Part shown: positions 39,216 to 52,416 of the stretch, one piece after another
How the letters are laid out: the number at the start of each line of letters is the position of its first letter
Position numbering within the stretch: position 1 is the stretch's first letter
NCBI GenBank assembly: GCA_024449915.1
Contig: JAMZAV010000108.1
Coordinates: 186,001 to 250,000 of the forward strand
Direction of reading: 5' to 3'
DNA length: 64,000 bases
Source of the DNA: Sweltsa coloradensis
Lineage: Eukaryota > Arthropoda > Insecta > Plecoptera > Chloroperlidae
Made by a program: the position numbers and the translations under genes
Notes under the pieces: generated by a model
Database searches by the model: none
Told to the model about the DNA's origin: nothing
What the model saw: the letters and a program-made list of their open reading frames with translations, nothing else

Positions 39216-42200
39216 CGTTTTAAAATAAAATTGACGTTTTATGTTAATTTTTTATTTAAAAAAAAAAAAGTCATCGCCATTCTACCTGTGAATATAACAG
39301 ACGTTTATCTTAGATCATGGATCACTTTATGTGAAAGCTAAATCTCTAGCCTCTCTCTCTATTCTGCACGCGTGCGATGTAAAGTAGGCTCTTATGAAAA
39401 AAGTGGCTAAATCAAGGGGTGTTTCACTTCAAAAGTTCACAAAAAACAAAATGTAAAAAACTTACTAGCAAAAACTAAAAACAAGAAAAATAGTTTTATA
39501 ACGGGGCGCGAACCATTTTTGTATCACTGTTTCTAAAAATTGTCATGTTTACCGAGTTTAAATATGAAATGCGTGACCGAAGTGGATACCCCCCCTTCCC
39601 TAACCCTTTGAACAATCGCGAAGGGAAAATCCTAGTTTGCAAGTTGAACACGTAAAAAACTGCTAGTATTCGTCGTCGGCACGTACCACCCGCACCCAGC
39701 GTTTCTGTCTGCGCTGTTCTGAAATAACAACCGAGTTCCACAGTATTCACGCTCACAATAATTAACCTAAAGTGCATTTTCAGATGTGTACGGTCCTTGA
39801 AATTTATTCGAAAGGACATTTGTTTTAGTCTTCGTTCTCTTTTACGTCTGGGTTGTATATAAATCGTGAAGTGTGGAGAAGACTAATTGTTTACGAGCTA
39901 TATTCCGACATTTCGAAGGTAATCAGTAAATATGTCATCTACTTGTTGGTTGTATTTAAAATAATGTGAGAAAGTCTTGTTGTAAGATGTGCTAGTTTAT
40001 GTTGCAGTAGCAGAATGTAGAACCGATGTCAATGCACTATGACCACCGATCCGCAAGGAATAACGCATACACACTCTATAAATCGCATTTTGTAAATAAA
40101 CAACAACTTATGAATGTTGAATGTTAATAAATGATTACAAAAAATAATCCACAAAAGTTATCAAATGTATACATATTGCACTTAGTATAATAACACCATA
40201 ACACAACATACAGCATAACAATTATGTTATAAATAAGAACAGGTTTGGTTTAATATACCTTGCTTGATCTTAGTTGAGAGACGGCCAACCAAAGAAACCC
40301 TTATATATAAATAAGAAACTTGTAGACCAGACATTTGATAATAGTATTTTTGGATTCTGCTCTGTACTTTGTATTTTATTTTTAATATTAAAAAAAACAT
40401 GCTCTTCTTAAAATATGCCTGTCTCTTGTTGGTCATTGTTCGCTTGTCGATGGTGTCGGCGCCTGCTGGGTTGGCTTGGTCGGCTTAAAATTAATGTCCC
40501 CACTGAAAATGAGTTCTGTGGCTGAATGCGTAGACTCTCAATAAGAATTTACTAATTTATTTTATTTAAAAATGTTATTTTAACTTTAAAAAAAACTGTT
40601 GCTAGAGGTTGAGTTCTTAACCGATCCCACCTAGTGCAGATGACAACACATCCTAACACGAAGACGAAATCTCTCTTTTGATTTCGGTAACACTCGCAGT
40701 GCAGAATTAATATTCACAAAGCCACAATGGCATTACCAACTCTTCACGCAACACTAAATATCACGAAATTTCAACAAATTACCAACTAAAAAATGCACTC
40801 TCGACATTAATCATATTTAACGACTAGAAATTCTGAATGTAACACATTCTCTTCTGTTATACTGTATTTCGTGATAGAAAACATACGAACGACGACGTAA
40901 ATATTCAGTACATAAAACCCCACAGAGTTGATTTACTGAGCGAGTTTGTCGTTCGCTTTTAACGCACACCTACGTGAAGGCACCGCCTTTACGATGATAC
41001 GGCTGCGGTGTTTTCTAATCGAATCAGCTCGTATTGTAATGTGGGTAAGTCGGCGGTGGTTATTAACTCTCGCGTAGATGAATAAGCGCAACGAGTCATT
41101 GTATTCGGGAAAGTTGAAGTCTGTTAGATGATCAAACATTAGGAAGTTGAACATTATTAGGAGTTGAGAAGTTTCGTTTGAGGTGTCTTAATTTGGTTTG
41201 AATTTGAGGAAATTTAATAGAGAGGCGTGAATTATAATTTTACAGAACTTGGATGCCTTTTACAAGGCGGTGGTTCATAACGTCAGCCTTTTGTTGTACA
41301 AGTTTCACTTCTCCCTGAGAATGAATATTATCTAACATGGATGGAGATGAACATAATATTATATTTGAACTCAAGTTGCAAGCACAAACAAAATATTATT
41401 AAATTTATGTTATGTGTTTGTTTAATGTGTTTCTTTATAATATCTAACCTCAATTTTCACAAAATACATGGCGTATAACTTATTTTTGTCATAATTAGGC
41501 GTATAGCTGTAAATATCAATTACATGCAAAAATTGCAATATAAAACATGTTTACAGACAGTAAAAACTATTAATCTTTGGTGGAAAATTAGTGACAGTGA
41601 TTTAAGCTACCTTTGAGTTTAAGGGGAATCTGATTTTGTTTCTATGTGATCAGGATTAAAAATTTATATTTCTGGGAATGTGCACCGACGTTTGAGGTGT
41701 GAGCGAAACAATAGTAAATAAGTATTATTTAACATTCGTTATTAAATAACAGTAAAATACAAATTGTGATAAAGGTTTTTCAAAAAAATAGGGATACAGA
41801 AAGTAGGAAAATCGTAAATGTTGAAATTATCAAGAGGCGTAAAAAAACTCGAAACTCGCCATGTTACAGTAACTAACCTTATTTCGTAACGTATCTGTAA
41901 GTAAGTTTAAAATTTCACGTAACTGTTGAGCTTCCGGCTGTTGTAACCGTAAAGTGGTCGTCGTCAAGGGTTAGACAAACTCTATGAATGTGGAAAAGAT
42001 TCGTCGTCGTTTGATGGATCGAGTGTGTAAATTGTAAAACTTATGTGTACACAAGCTACGATTGGTGGAATCCCTTATAAGCGATGCCAACTGTAACACA
42101 AGTGAAGATTAAGGGATTCCCGGAATAAGTGCTACCAACTGTAAACGTTGATGTTCCTTATTTCATTTTTATTTAAACACCCCGCATTTATCACGTAGTT

Positions 42201-42379
42201 AACTTTGACATTTCCTGCTGCCGCGACTAATGTTTGTTTAATGAATGACGCACATAAAAGCAGGGAATAACATATTCTGCACGTTTTCATGTCTCAAGAG
42301 TGCTTGAATCTTACCATAGTATGTCGACACAAACACAAAAACTGAATAAGGTTATATATAAAAAAGTATTTAGAGTCTA
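39216..42379. other. Mostly unannotated DNA
   Basis: Only repeat F at 40419-40545 is recognisable. The frame at 39496-39819 (-) has no domain signature. Confidence 0.35.
40419..40545 (+). repeat. Dispersed repeat F copy
   Basis: CTTGTTGGTCATTGTTCGCT, GATGGTGTCGGCGCC, GGGTTGGCTTGGTCGGC and CCCCACTGAAAATGAGTTCT match the 29379 copy. Confidence 0.5.
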
Positions 42380-42505
42380 CCTATTTAGTCACACAACTGA
42401 TTTTCAGTGAAGGACATTAAATAATTAAAAGTCGACCAAGCCAACCCTGTAGGCGCCGACAACATCGACGAGCGACCTCGGCATATGAACTTTATGCCGA
42501 TAAAA
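42380..42505 (-). repeat. Dispersed repeat F, inverted copy
   Basis: ACACAACTGATTTTCAGTGA, GACCAAGCCAACCCTGTAGG, CGCCGACAACATCGACGAGC are the inverse of repeat F. Partial pieces also occur at 34210-34265 (inverted), 45270-45320 and perhaps 25795-25850. Confidence 0.5.
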
Positions 42506-45488
42506 GGACTATACCTGTTAAAATTTATTTTTTATTTTATGTGTTTCATATCAAACAATTTTTTTTTAAATATCTCAAAACTGTGATTCACATTAGTTAT
42601 TTGTTGAGTTGTATTGTTGCTTTTTTTTGTGGTAAGAAGGCCCTTAAAATCTATGTGAATTACGTTTTGGAATATTGCCTTAAAGGGGCGCGCGTAATTG
42701 TTTTTGCTTGGTCAATTCATAACTTATTCGCCTATATAATATTGTAAATTTCGGTGTAACGATTGATTATCCAAATCAATATTGAAATTCAATGTAATAA
42801 CCCAATTTATTATATGATGCATAGAATCACTAGTCAACATTATTATCATATCCTAAGTAATTTGTGCAAGCGCAATTGTATCTGATAGTTTGCTGTCTAT
42901 AGTGATTTACTATGCAACGGTTGTAGGGTGTATAATGGAATGTCAGATACATCATCTACATCGAGTGTAGCCACTGTTAACCGTAATTTAATACAAGCTT
43001 GAGGTTCGGCATAATTTAAATAGAATCAGTGTTGCTAAATGGCGTATGTAAATTGCGTTAGGTTTGATGAGCAGGCAATGCTCTTCACACTACACTTCGC
43101 AATTAAATTCACTATAATTTCGTTGATAGAGCAATATGGTGATGCGCACATCTCAGCATGGAGGGTCTTTTGACCTACATGGATAGACATCCAGGGTTCA
43201 ATCCCCGGAGGATTTATAATAACATCGTAACAGCGTCAGAGTCACCTACAATAAAACAAGGTAAGCACAACACTTATACATATCTACAAATATGGCTGAA
43301 TGAAAGATAATTAAGCTGTCAAATTTGTGCCTATTTGATTTAAATTCTATTGACCTTTCATCAGTTTATCACCAACTACATTAGGTATAAAATATCTTCA
43401 GTTTAAAAATATAAGCAATATTTGCAATATAAACGAAGTTGTTGAAAATGTTTTTTTGAGTAAAATATACATTTCGCCCTATGTAATATATATAATGATT
43501 AATTCGCAGAAAAATTCTGTGTTAATAAGCATACTCATTTTGCCTACTTAAATGTTATTTGTTTGTAATCACATTGTATTTTCGTCCCAAATATTTTAAT
43601 ATAACTTGTAGTATAAAATGTTTTTCATGCTATTTTATTAAATTACCGTATGTATAATTTTATAAAATCGATTAATTATTAAGGGGAAGAAGCTACTTAA
43701 AATTATACGAAACAATCAAATAATTTGACCAGACTTGGCAGTGATTTTTTTTCTACTGAATACCCCCCCCCCCTCCCCCTCCCCTAGTAAATTTAATCTT
43801 CTTCCCACCGCCCACCCCATTCAACCGCCATAACATCACATGTTATAACTAAACAACTCGGAAGATAGGAAACCACTAAATTGTTTGGGACATCTGAACA
43901 TGGACTCACCCAATTCCTTACCAACTACCAAATCACAAAAATATAATCCACGACTATAATGGTAGAGGGCGAGAGTATCAAAACGTACCAACGCGAGGGT
44001 ACACACTATAAGCGGCTTCTGGCCTGCTGCGCTAAATACAAGCCACCCCAATACGCCCGGGCGGCCTAGCAAGGGATAAATGATGGGGAAAAATTTAATG
44101 AACTAAGAATCCCTATACATAAAATCGTCGTAAATATAATTTAACGGGGCTTAAAATAAATTTTATAATAGGGTGTGGCGTTCTACCTTATTTCATCCTA
44201 CTTCGTTCAAGATGTGGTCATGACGGGAATGGAAAATAATTAAGAGTGCCCTAGCTACTAATTATGAAAACGGGAGGAAAATTTTCGCGTAATCGTTGGG
44301 AATAATTATAATCGTCTTGTTGAATTCTTAATTAATGGAGGTTGATCATTAAGAGTCTTCGGGGTTTGTTGTTTAATCTTGACGTAGATTATAACGTGTA
44401 AAATTTAATTCTCTTGCAATACATCGCTGAAATTAACGGATAATTTTTATTTAATCAACACTGTTCAGGCGGTAATAATTTATTGTGAAGTGTATTTTGT
44501 ATTTAAAAGTCTTTTTCTTTTTTTGTAAATAAATACTGGGGATAACCGTATGATCTGAATCTTTATCGGGTAATTGCTGGGTTCAATTGAACATCATGAA
44601 AAACCAAAAATATTTATATTAATAACAACATTTTAATCATGGCAGTACCTAACAGCTAAAATGTACTCACAAAATGAATGTACTTTTAGATAGTCTCTAT
44701 GGCCTTGACTTTGTCATTCATTTAAATCTACCATGTTTTTTTAAACTTATTTTTATTTGAGAATACTAAAATTACATTTTATTAACTAAAGAGACAATAA
44801 TTAATAAAAAGCTCGAATTTCTTATCGGTGACCACAGGGCCTAGTTTGAAGGCGATTGTGTTGCTCTCCTCTAGTCTAGCTATCTAGAGAACTTAACAAG
44901 AAAAGAGAACTCGACGAATTCTCAACATTCTCAAAGAAAGGAATATTTTAGTATGGGAAAGTCAGCCAGGAAAGAGGAAAGATAAACAAGTATAAATATT
45001 TCACTGTGTTCCTTTCCGGTTTGAATAAAATCTTTGTAAACGTCAACAGCCAGCCGTGCAAATAGTACTTTAACAAAATGTTCCCTTTTACTTTGGGTTT
45101 CTAAAACAGGTACAAAATGATATTTGCTCTCAACCTGAAATTAATTTAGTTCTTTCTCGTTTACGTTTAGCACACATTTATAAACATACTGCATTTTGCC
45201 TCATTGTCTTAGTTACATTTTCACGTTAGTAATTTTTAAATTACGTTCCTATTTGTTTTATATTAAATAAATTAAAGTTCCAACTAAAAATCAGTTCTGT
45301 GAGTGAGTAGCTAAAAGTCAAAATACGATGTTTTTAAATTTATTTATTTATTTAGCTGGTTTAGAAGTGGATATTACAAATACAAAAGTGAAGTTTTTTG
45401 TAACAATGCAATAGCATACATGAGATGATCGCACACGCATAATAACTCTAAAAGAAGCAAATTTATAGCCCCAGACTTAAAACAGTTA
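42506..45488. other. Mostly unannotated DNA
   Basis: Contains the possible SINE at 43140, a C-rich run at 43764-43786 and a partial repeat F near 45270-45320. Confidence 0.35.
43140..43260 (+). repeat. Possible tRNA-derived SINE
   Basis: A B-box match, GGGTTCAATCCCC (about 43194-43206), is preceded by a weak A-box-like stretch. No cloverleaf can be drawn. Confidence 0.25.
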
Positions 45489-45866
45489 TTGAGCGAGCGT
45501 AGCGAGCGTCTCCACTTGACTCTTATGGCTCGAATGTCTGGGTTTTTTTCTGTTACTGCTTCGGTACAGGTCGCAACGTTTCTCTAATCAACCTGAAATT
45601 TTGCACACATGTACATACCACCTATGCGGGTTGCTTTATAGTTTTTGAACAAAATCCGATCGTTGGTTATAAGATATATATATATATAAATGTCCCGATC
45701 GTTATGAAATTTTGCAGGGTCAATAAGTACAACATTCTCTCATATTTTACAAATTTTCAGCTAAATCGGTCAATGATATGTAACATTATGGGAATGTCGT
45801 ACTCGGGTCGTGTTGCACGTACCGGTGCTCGCTCAACAACGCGACGGGACTTTAGCGTTTTCCTAG
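45489..45866 (+). mobile_element. HINE-like element, short subfamily D
   Basis: The 5' end TTGAGCGAGCGTAGCGAGCG and 3' end GCTCAACAACGCGACGGGAC..CCTAG|T keep the subterminal inverted repeat and terminal hairpin, but the body is different and short (about 380 bp). Its head resembles the inverted fragments at 13570-13795 and 60080-60243. Confidence 0.6.
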
Positions 45867-47779
45867 TATACCTACATACCTCAAATTATATGCCACAGAT
45901 TCCAGCATAACAACATCTTTCAAGCATATCTAAATTGTTTGACGTCAACCTATCCGCATTCCTTCGTTCTATTAATTCCTAGAGGGAGTGTTCCTGAACA
46001 CCCTCCTCCAGGTAGGAGACAAGTTTAGGTCAAGATTCCTCGGCTGTCGTACCTTCTCATCAAGCTAATAACTTAGTTGCGGATAATTGCTTGCTAAGTT
46101 GGATACATATTTTAGACAACTGTGTAATTCTCCTCCACCCCCTGACAAGTTACGCTGTCAAGCACCAATCAAATGCAGGCGAGAGCATCGTTATGTAGTT
46201 GTAGTTTGCTTATCACTTAGGTAAACAACCGGAGTGGAATCTGAAGATGTTTGTTTACAACGTTAAGCACGATTAGTTGACGGTGTAGAAACGTCGAGAA
46301 TGTCAGAGAGATTTGAAGTCACGTTTCATGAATAATTGAGTTGAGATTAGGAATGATGTACATGGGTCTGAAGTCTAGACTCGAAAATATTGTATAAACT
46401 CTACGCACAATATTAAATGAAAGAATCAGTTTCATGTGACATGACATTAACATTTTAAACGTAATTTATTTAGCACATGCTTGTCAATTTAATTCACATA
46501 AAATCAATTACAACTACGGGAGTGTTTTCCGATTAATAAAATTGAGAAATTGTTTATTTGAGTTTCGTTTCGATATGTCCGTAAAGGGGAATAAAAAAGA
46601 TTAAAGAATTGAAATTTTTGTGCCGATATTATAAAACTTTATAGGAAATTATTTATGTACACTGAACTGCTTAAAATACTAATATTTGGGAGAGATCGTT
46701 CTATAGACCAATTCAAATTCCAATTAGTATGATTTCAATCACTTATAATTAATTTGATAATGTTTTTATTTGTCAATCTTTGTTTGATATCTCGGTTTTG
46801 TTATTACTAAGCACACTGATAAAAAACAGTGTCAATTTTTTGAAAATTATCAAATTATATGTACAATGTGTAGAGATAGAATCCATTTATTTAGGTTAAA
46901 ATTTTTTTATAAATGTTATTTGTTGTAAATTCCTCAATGCAACTTATCTTTAAAAAACATGATAAATTAGCGCATACTAAAAAAATGAAATCTTGTCTTT
47001 TTGTTAAACGTTTGGCATAAGAACGTGAAATGTACTTCATCCTTACAAACTAATCCCTCCTGACCACCCTGCCCTCACCCCTCTGCCCTCATTAACCCAG
47101 ATACAGGAATTATAACAACCTTGCCCAAATTAATCCCAACAACTTGGGCCGCATTCACTCAACTCCCTCCCCACCGGTTCATCCCTTAGAACATCTCAGA
47201 GAATACCTACACACATCGATAAAATTTCCATAAACAACATGACATTACAACAGTTGGTAACACCGGTTTCAAGACAGTCGCGGTTCCTCTAGCGGTTTTA
47301 ACTTCCCCAAGTTGGTAACTTTAACTTACAACTGTCGGAAATGTAACAAACATAATCTCACCACAGCATTTCCTCTTTGCATCTAGTTTGAAATTGAGTT
47401 AAGAAGTGTAAGGTGGTTGTGGATTGTAGCGGGTAGTTTGAATCGTTTTGATGTTGGCACTACTGTTCACTCAGACAGATCCCACCGCAGTGGCTTATGT
47501 GGGAGACGAGCACGTCGTGAAGTTGGCTTCAAGAGAAAGACGTGACGTAGGCTTATCAAATGTGGAGCTTGTCAAAAGGGAAGAACTACTTGATTTTAAG
47601 ATGAAAGGGCTTTAGATTCTATTCATTCGTGTCAAGGTATTATGAAGGAGACAGCTTGTCGATGCCTTATGTGGCGGAATGTTCTGTCATGCTGACTGCC
47701 AGGGAATGTATAGTACGCCTATACCGTGTTCAGCGAGGTACGTCCAATAAAACGTCCAATCATAAACAATATAGCGTCT
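45867..47779. other. Mostly unannotated DNA
   Basis: Only the 45-bp motif copy (46500-46545) is nameable. A GC-richer part from about 47450 leads into the 47780 inverted repeat and may belong to the same element. Confidence 0.3.
46500..46545 (+). repeat. Copy of the CTACGGGAGTGTTT motif
   Basis: ATTACAACTACGGGAGTGTT, CCGATTAATAAAATTGAGAA; no hairpin is attached here. Confidence 0.45.
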
Positions 47780-47920
47780 GTCTTCTGTATGATCCCTGGG
47801 CTGTTTCGTCGTGTCGATGAATGAATGAATTCTTGAAGAAGCCACCAACATGGGTGGCGAAACGTCGAGCAGTGCCTCATCATCGACACGACGAAACAGC
47901 CCAGGGATCATACAGAAGAC
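47780..47920. repeat. Perfect 41-bp inverted repeat with 59-bp centre
   Basis: 47780-47820 and 47880-47920 are exact inverse copies (CTTCTGTATGATCCCTGG..). The centre contains TTGAAGA, then stem GCCACC..GGTGGC, then GAAACGTCG. That order resembles a hammerhead core (CUGAUGA, stem II, GAAA) with its first C changed. Penelope-like elements are known to carry such motifs. The arms are also in frame on both strands, creating spurious reading frames. Confidence 0.6.
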
Positions 47921-47956
47921 ATCTACGGGTCGTGAAAGCCTACAACATCTCAATAT

Positions 47957-48186
47957 AACGTCTATCCTATTCAGTTATAAAAACTGATTTTCGCATTACA
48001 ATAAACAGTAATTAAACACATTTCGAAATAATAATATTACAACAGTGTGCAGATACTTTTACTTTACTTAAATATGGTTCATTATTGTGTCCGCATTTAT
48101 GTAGATTAGTTTTAAATAGTTGTGCTCCGTTGTAAAACAGTTTTTTAACCGAATGAGATAGATTTTAAATAAATAAATAAATAAAT
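47957..48186. repeat. Two opposed repeat G pieces
   Basis: 47957-48010 is an inverted fragment (AACGTCTATCCTATTCAGTT), while 48062-48186 is in sense (GTTCATTATTGTGTCCGCAT..GAGATAG..TTTAAATAAATAAATAAA). They form a loose inverted arrangement. Confidence 0.45.
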
Positions 48187-51055
48187 TTACATTTATGATA
48201 TCACTTCCTAAATGAAGGTAGCATAGACAGGTCTGCAATATGACTGTAGTATGGAGCAATAATTTAAAACGGACACCCAAGCATAATAATTAATGTAACT
48301 TTGATCGTTGAAATGTCACCATTAAAATTAATAAAAACATCAATAAGTCAAAGACTGAATTAATCCACTATCATCAAGATATATTGACCGATATATTATC
48401 AGCGACTTACCCACGGTTTCTAAGTCGCCATTTCACATTTATTTGTGTCTCAATACAGTAGAACAGGTGCAGAGAAGCCATTATCATCCACCTATGTGGA
48501 GGTCTAACCTATTCGGGGATCAGGTATTTCCCCGCTGAGCCAAAGGAGCTACACGGGTGTAATTTGTCTTCGGGACGCCAGACGGTAAATAGCGCTGAAC
48601 TTTGTTTTGAGTTCGTCTGCAGACTTGCTACAATGTTTGGTTATTAGTGCTTGGGAGCAATCCAAGACTATTCAAAGACGGCACTGTTCTATGCAAGCGA
48701 GTATAGTTCTTACTTCGCTCAATAAGAAGATGTTATTCGACATCAGCTTATTGCTACGAACTTTATTGAAATGCTCTAGCACTATTTCGTTTATTTTTTA
48801 TACTTTCACAAGTAAATTATTTAGTTTTGTCAAGTTTCAGTCAAATAAGAACTTAATTTCTACGAAATTATTAAACTTTAAAATTAAAGACATTCATACA
48901 CCTTTCATACACCTTACATACAAGCGTTAATTATCATTCAAAAGGTAAATCATACATGTATAATTAAACAATTTAAAATTTAAATACGAATTTCAAAGTG
49001 TTTCGTTCAAATCCATTTACCTAGATTCTCCTTTGATTAGATCTAAAAAAAAAAATTAAGCGCAAGCTTATACATTCAACGTTTAACTACTTTATTATAT
49101 TGTGGCATCAACAAAGAACCTTTTTAGGAGATAATTATTCCTTAGATTTATCTTTGCATTTGCTATTACAAAAGCGATCGAAACGATAAGCAGACATACA
49201 CGAGCCTAGCACAATTTGAACACGTTTAATGTTCAAATTGAATTTTTATCGCAGTTTAGAAAGTGTATGCTTATCAGCGATAACCCTTTACTTGAATATA
49301 ACAGACATATTACTGACTATCCAAACTTTGCGTTTCAGTTTTAGTTTTAGTCAAATTAAAATTTACTTTATAATTTCGGATATATTCAGCTACCAACAAA
49401 CGACTTAGCATTAATTGCTTTATTACTGCAGATCAATCATGCAAAAAAAAATTGTACAAATTAAAATATCAAAAGAAGCGCAAGCGCGCAACAAAATTAA
49501 TTATCTGTTCATATATTACCTGGGTCATGAAGCTTTATATGTTGTTCGCTTTTAAATTCCTGACGAACATTTTTATATTCTTAATGAATTTAATCAAACT
49601 GTAAATGAAGGAGGGTGTAACGAAGCTATTTAAAATTAACTTGCGTTGGGTTAGTTTTAATCAGGTTATGCGACCAAGGTATTGGGTTACTCGAGTTTTA
49701 GCTGGGTGTATATTTAAAAAGCACAATTCATTAAAGCTTGAAACTTGTATTTAAAAGCGTTGAATTCGGAGGATGCTAAAAAATTCCTAGAAATAAAGAA
49801 TAGAAATAACAAAGGATTTTGTAATTGCTTTTTAGAAGATAATTAAACAAGAAAATATCATTGAAGCCTTTGTTTAATGTGTACTTTTTTTATTTTTGGA
49901 ATAAATGAATTTTAAATTGACTGCTGACTTGTCGAGAGCATGGAAATAATGAATGTTGAAAGAATGTTATAATGTTTCCAACATGACACTCGAGTGCATG
50001 TTGCCTGTTATTTAGATTTCTTCAATTCAGACAATAGTTGAGGAAAATGTTTTAATATCGAAACAAATAAAAATCGTAGTTGAAGGTTGCTATTTTATAT
50101 AAACCCATACCATGACCACTAAAACAAGGAAGCATCTGCTAAAACGAAAAGCAGGAATTTCCCTGCGTAGCGTTGTGCTTATAATTTGATATTTATTTGT
50201 TTGATTTTAATATATTTCGTACATTGATCTGAAGTCAATTTCATTCAAAAACAAATAAAAATACTATAGTATAACATTAAAACAAGTTATTTGGATCAAG
50301 AATGAGTCTCTCGATTTTAAACTTGAAACTCAATTAAGTAAGAAGTGTGTAATTTCCTCTCTCTTTATAGTTCATGTGGAAACGTGGTAGTTGTTCAGCG
50401 GTAGTTGGTGCTTTGTAGCGGATGGTTTCTAGAGGTAGCTGAGAAACTGCGGGGTGTAAGCGAAGATTGTTACCAGACGCAACCAACTATCACACGTAGC
50501 AGATAATATAATAAAGTCCATATTTAAAATACTTTAGTGGGAAGCAACTCTTTATTTTATAATAAAAAAGAAAACTAAAAGAAAATGCCCTTATAACACT
50601 GAAAGACACTTGTATAAGCCAGCCGAGTACCTACTTTCCTCCTGGATTCCTTTAGTAAATACTAGGAAATAGCCTTTTTGTCAATATCACCTTTGTTTTT
50701 TTAACTTCCATGTGTAAGAAATGTAAGATGTTATCTACCTTGGCTATTGTCTTCGTTTGTTATGATATATTTTTGATAACATGATTTTTTGTATTTTGAT
50801 GGCGGAAATAGTTTTCATTATTTTACGAAACGTTGTTTTTACTATAAAATAAAGTGTTGTTTTCCATTAAAGTGTTTTAAATATTGTATTTGATTGTATT
50901 GTATTGCAACTCTTCTTGCTTTAAAAATAAAATAACATCCATATTTATAATAAGAGAATAATTAATAAATCATAATCATAAATAACAAATCAGAGTTTTG
51001 GTGGAGGTGCCGGGTTGAGCTTGAATTAAATTATTTCAAATGAATGCAATTCTTT
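48187..51055. other. Unannotated AT-rich DNA
   Basis: Nothing recognised except the lone phrase GAGTTTTGGTGGAGGTGCCG at about 50994, just before a HINE. Confidence 0.35.
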
Positions 51056-51828
51056 TTGGATGAGCGTAGCGAGCGAAGCGAAGATTCTATTTCACTACAC
51101 TGGAGAAAAAAATCCTGAATGTTTATCTTTTTTTTCTTTTTTTTCTGTATGTATTTTTGTATGTTTGTTAACAAGATTCTGGCTTAACCGATACTCCAAT
51201 TACGATAAAATTTTATGGAGGCCTTCGAAATCTATGAACTTAGAACTGCCACATTTTTGAGCGCAATCGAAAAATTATTTCTCATTAAAATCGCGATTTT
51301 ACGATTTTTTTTATTAAAAAAAAAAATTCAGCTCGTAACACCTACATGCTTTATCCGATTTTAATGATTTTTTCACATAACCTTAATTTTGTGAATCTTG
51401 GTATTCGTGTAAAATTTGACCGCAATCGAAAAACTATTTCATATGAAAATCGAAATTTTACCTTTATTTTCTTTTTTAAAACAATGTTTTTAACTTATTA
51501 CACCTACATGCTTTATCCTATTGAAATGATTTTATCACAGAACCTTAATTTTATGAATATATACATTCGTGTAAAATTTGTGCGCAATCGAATAATTATT
51601 TCTCATCAAAATTTCAAAATTACGACTTTTTCCTTTTTTAAAATTACGATTATCTAAAAAAAATAAAAATTTAAGTTATTTTTTTATTTAATTCAATATA
51701 ATTTAAAAAAATCTTCAACTTAGTAATGATTTTTTCACAGAACAACCGAAAATCCGCATAACACATGGCAGCTCAATGCACCAATTACGCTCATCCAACA
51801 ACGCGGCGGGCCTTAAGCGTTTTCCTAG
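51056..51828 (+). mobile_element. HINE-like element, subfamily A, two internal units
   Basis: Starts TTGGATGAGCGTAGCGAGCG and ends with CATCCAACAACGCGGCGGGC and CCTAG|T. Internal units are offset by exactly 162 bp (CCTACATGCT at 51341 and 51503), which makes one frame read through twice with a similar translation. It lies in the intron downstream of the CUB exon if the gene continues this far. Confidence 0.7.
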
Positions 51829-52416
51829 TTTAATGTAATTCTGAACGTACGGTTACTACGATTGAAATGACATTAAAATAATAATTGATAATAGTAAATC
51901 TTGGTAAAAAAGTAAAATGATCAACAATTCTAGAAGTAATAATAATAAAACTTTATTTTTACTTTCATTAATTTATTCTGTTTGTGAAACCCAATAAACT
52001 CAATAATGCGTCACAGAGCTTTATTTTGTTTCGTTATATTTTATAAACATCAACTGAAATTCCGTTTAGAAAATTACATTTATTTAGATTAATAAACTTT
52101 ATCTTAAGAGAAAATATTTAAATTCTCAATTTTAAAATGTTATTACGGGAAAACCCTCGGATTATAATATATTCCATTATGTATAAGTATTTCCGGTAGG
52201 CCTACATTAAAACATTAATTTTGCTTTTTGATGAAAGCTAGAAATGTAGAAACGTTTCTTCGAAAAATCCTTTGGAGATATAAGACGTGAATATTTTTTG
52301 ACGAAATCAGATTATACTAAATTACTTTAACCGTAAATTTAAAGTAGAAATCAATACTGATTTTCCTCAGCACTCTATAAAACGTTATTGATAAAGTAAT
52401 GACTGAAATCACTTAC
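51829..52416 (-). other. Intron downstream of the CUB exon
   Basis: This follows the GTAAGT donor in minus-strand sense. It is AT-rich, with no long frame and no recognisable continuation of the CUB domain. It ends at a HINE-like element. Confidence 0.4.

Noticed and set aside
47629..47953. Two opposed frames sharing the peptide for CMIPGLFRR-like sequence
   Set aside because: They share sequence only because the 41-bp inverted repeat is read on both strands.
48480..48580. GGCTCAGCGGGG-like A box on the minus strand suggesting a SINE
   Set aside because: No B box at the proper distance and no second copy.
51346..51657. 103-codon frame with an internal 54-residue repeat
   Set aside because: The repeat comes from the 162-bp tandem unit inside a non-coding HINE element, not from a repeat protein.
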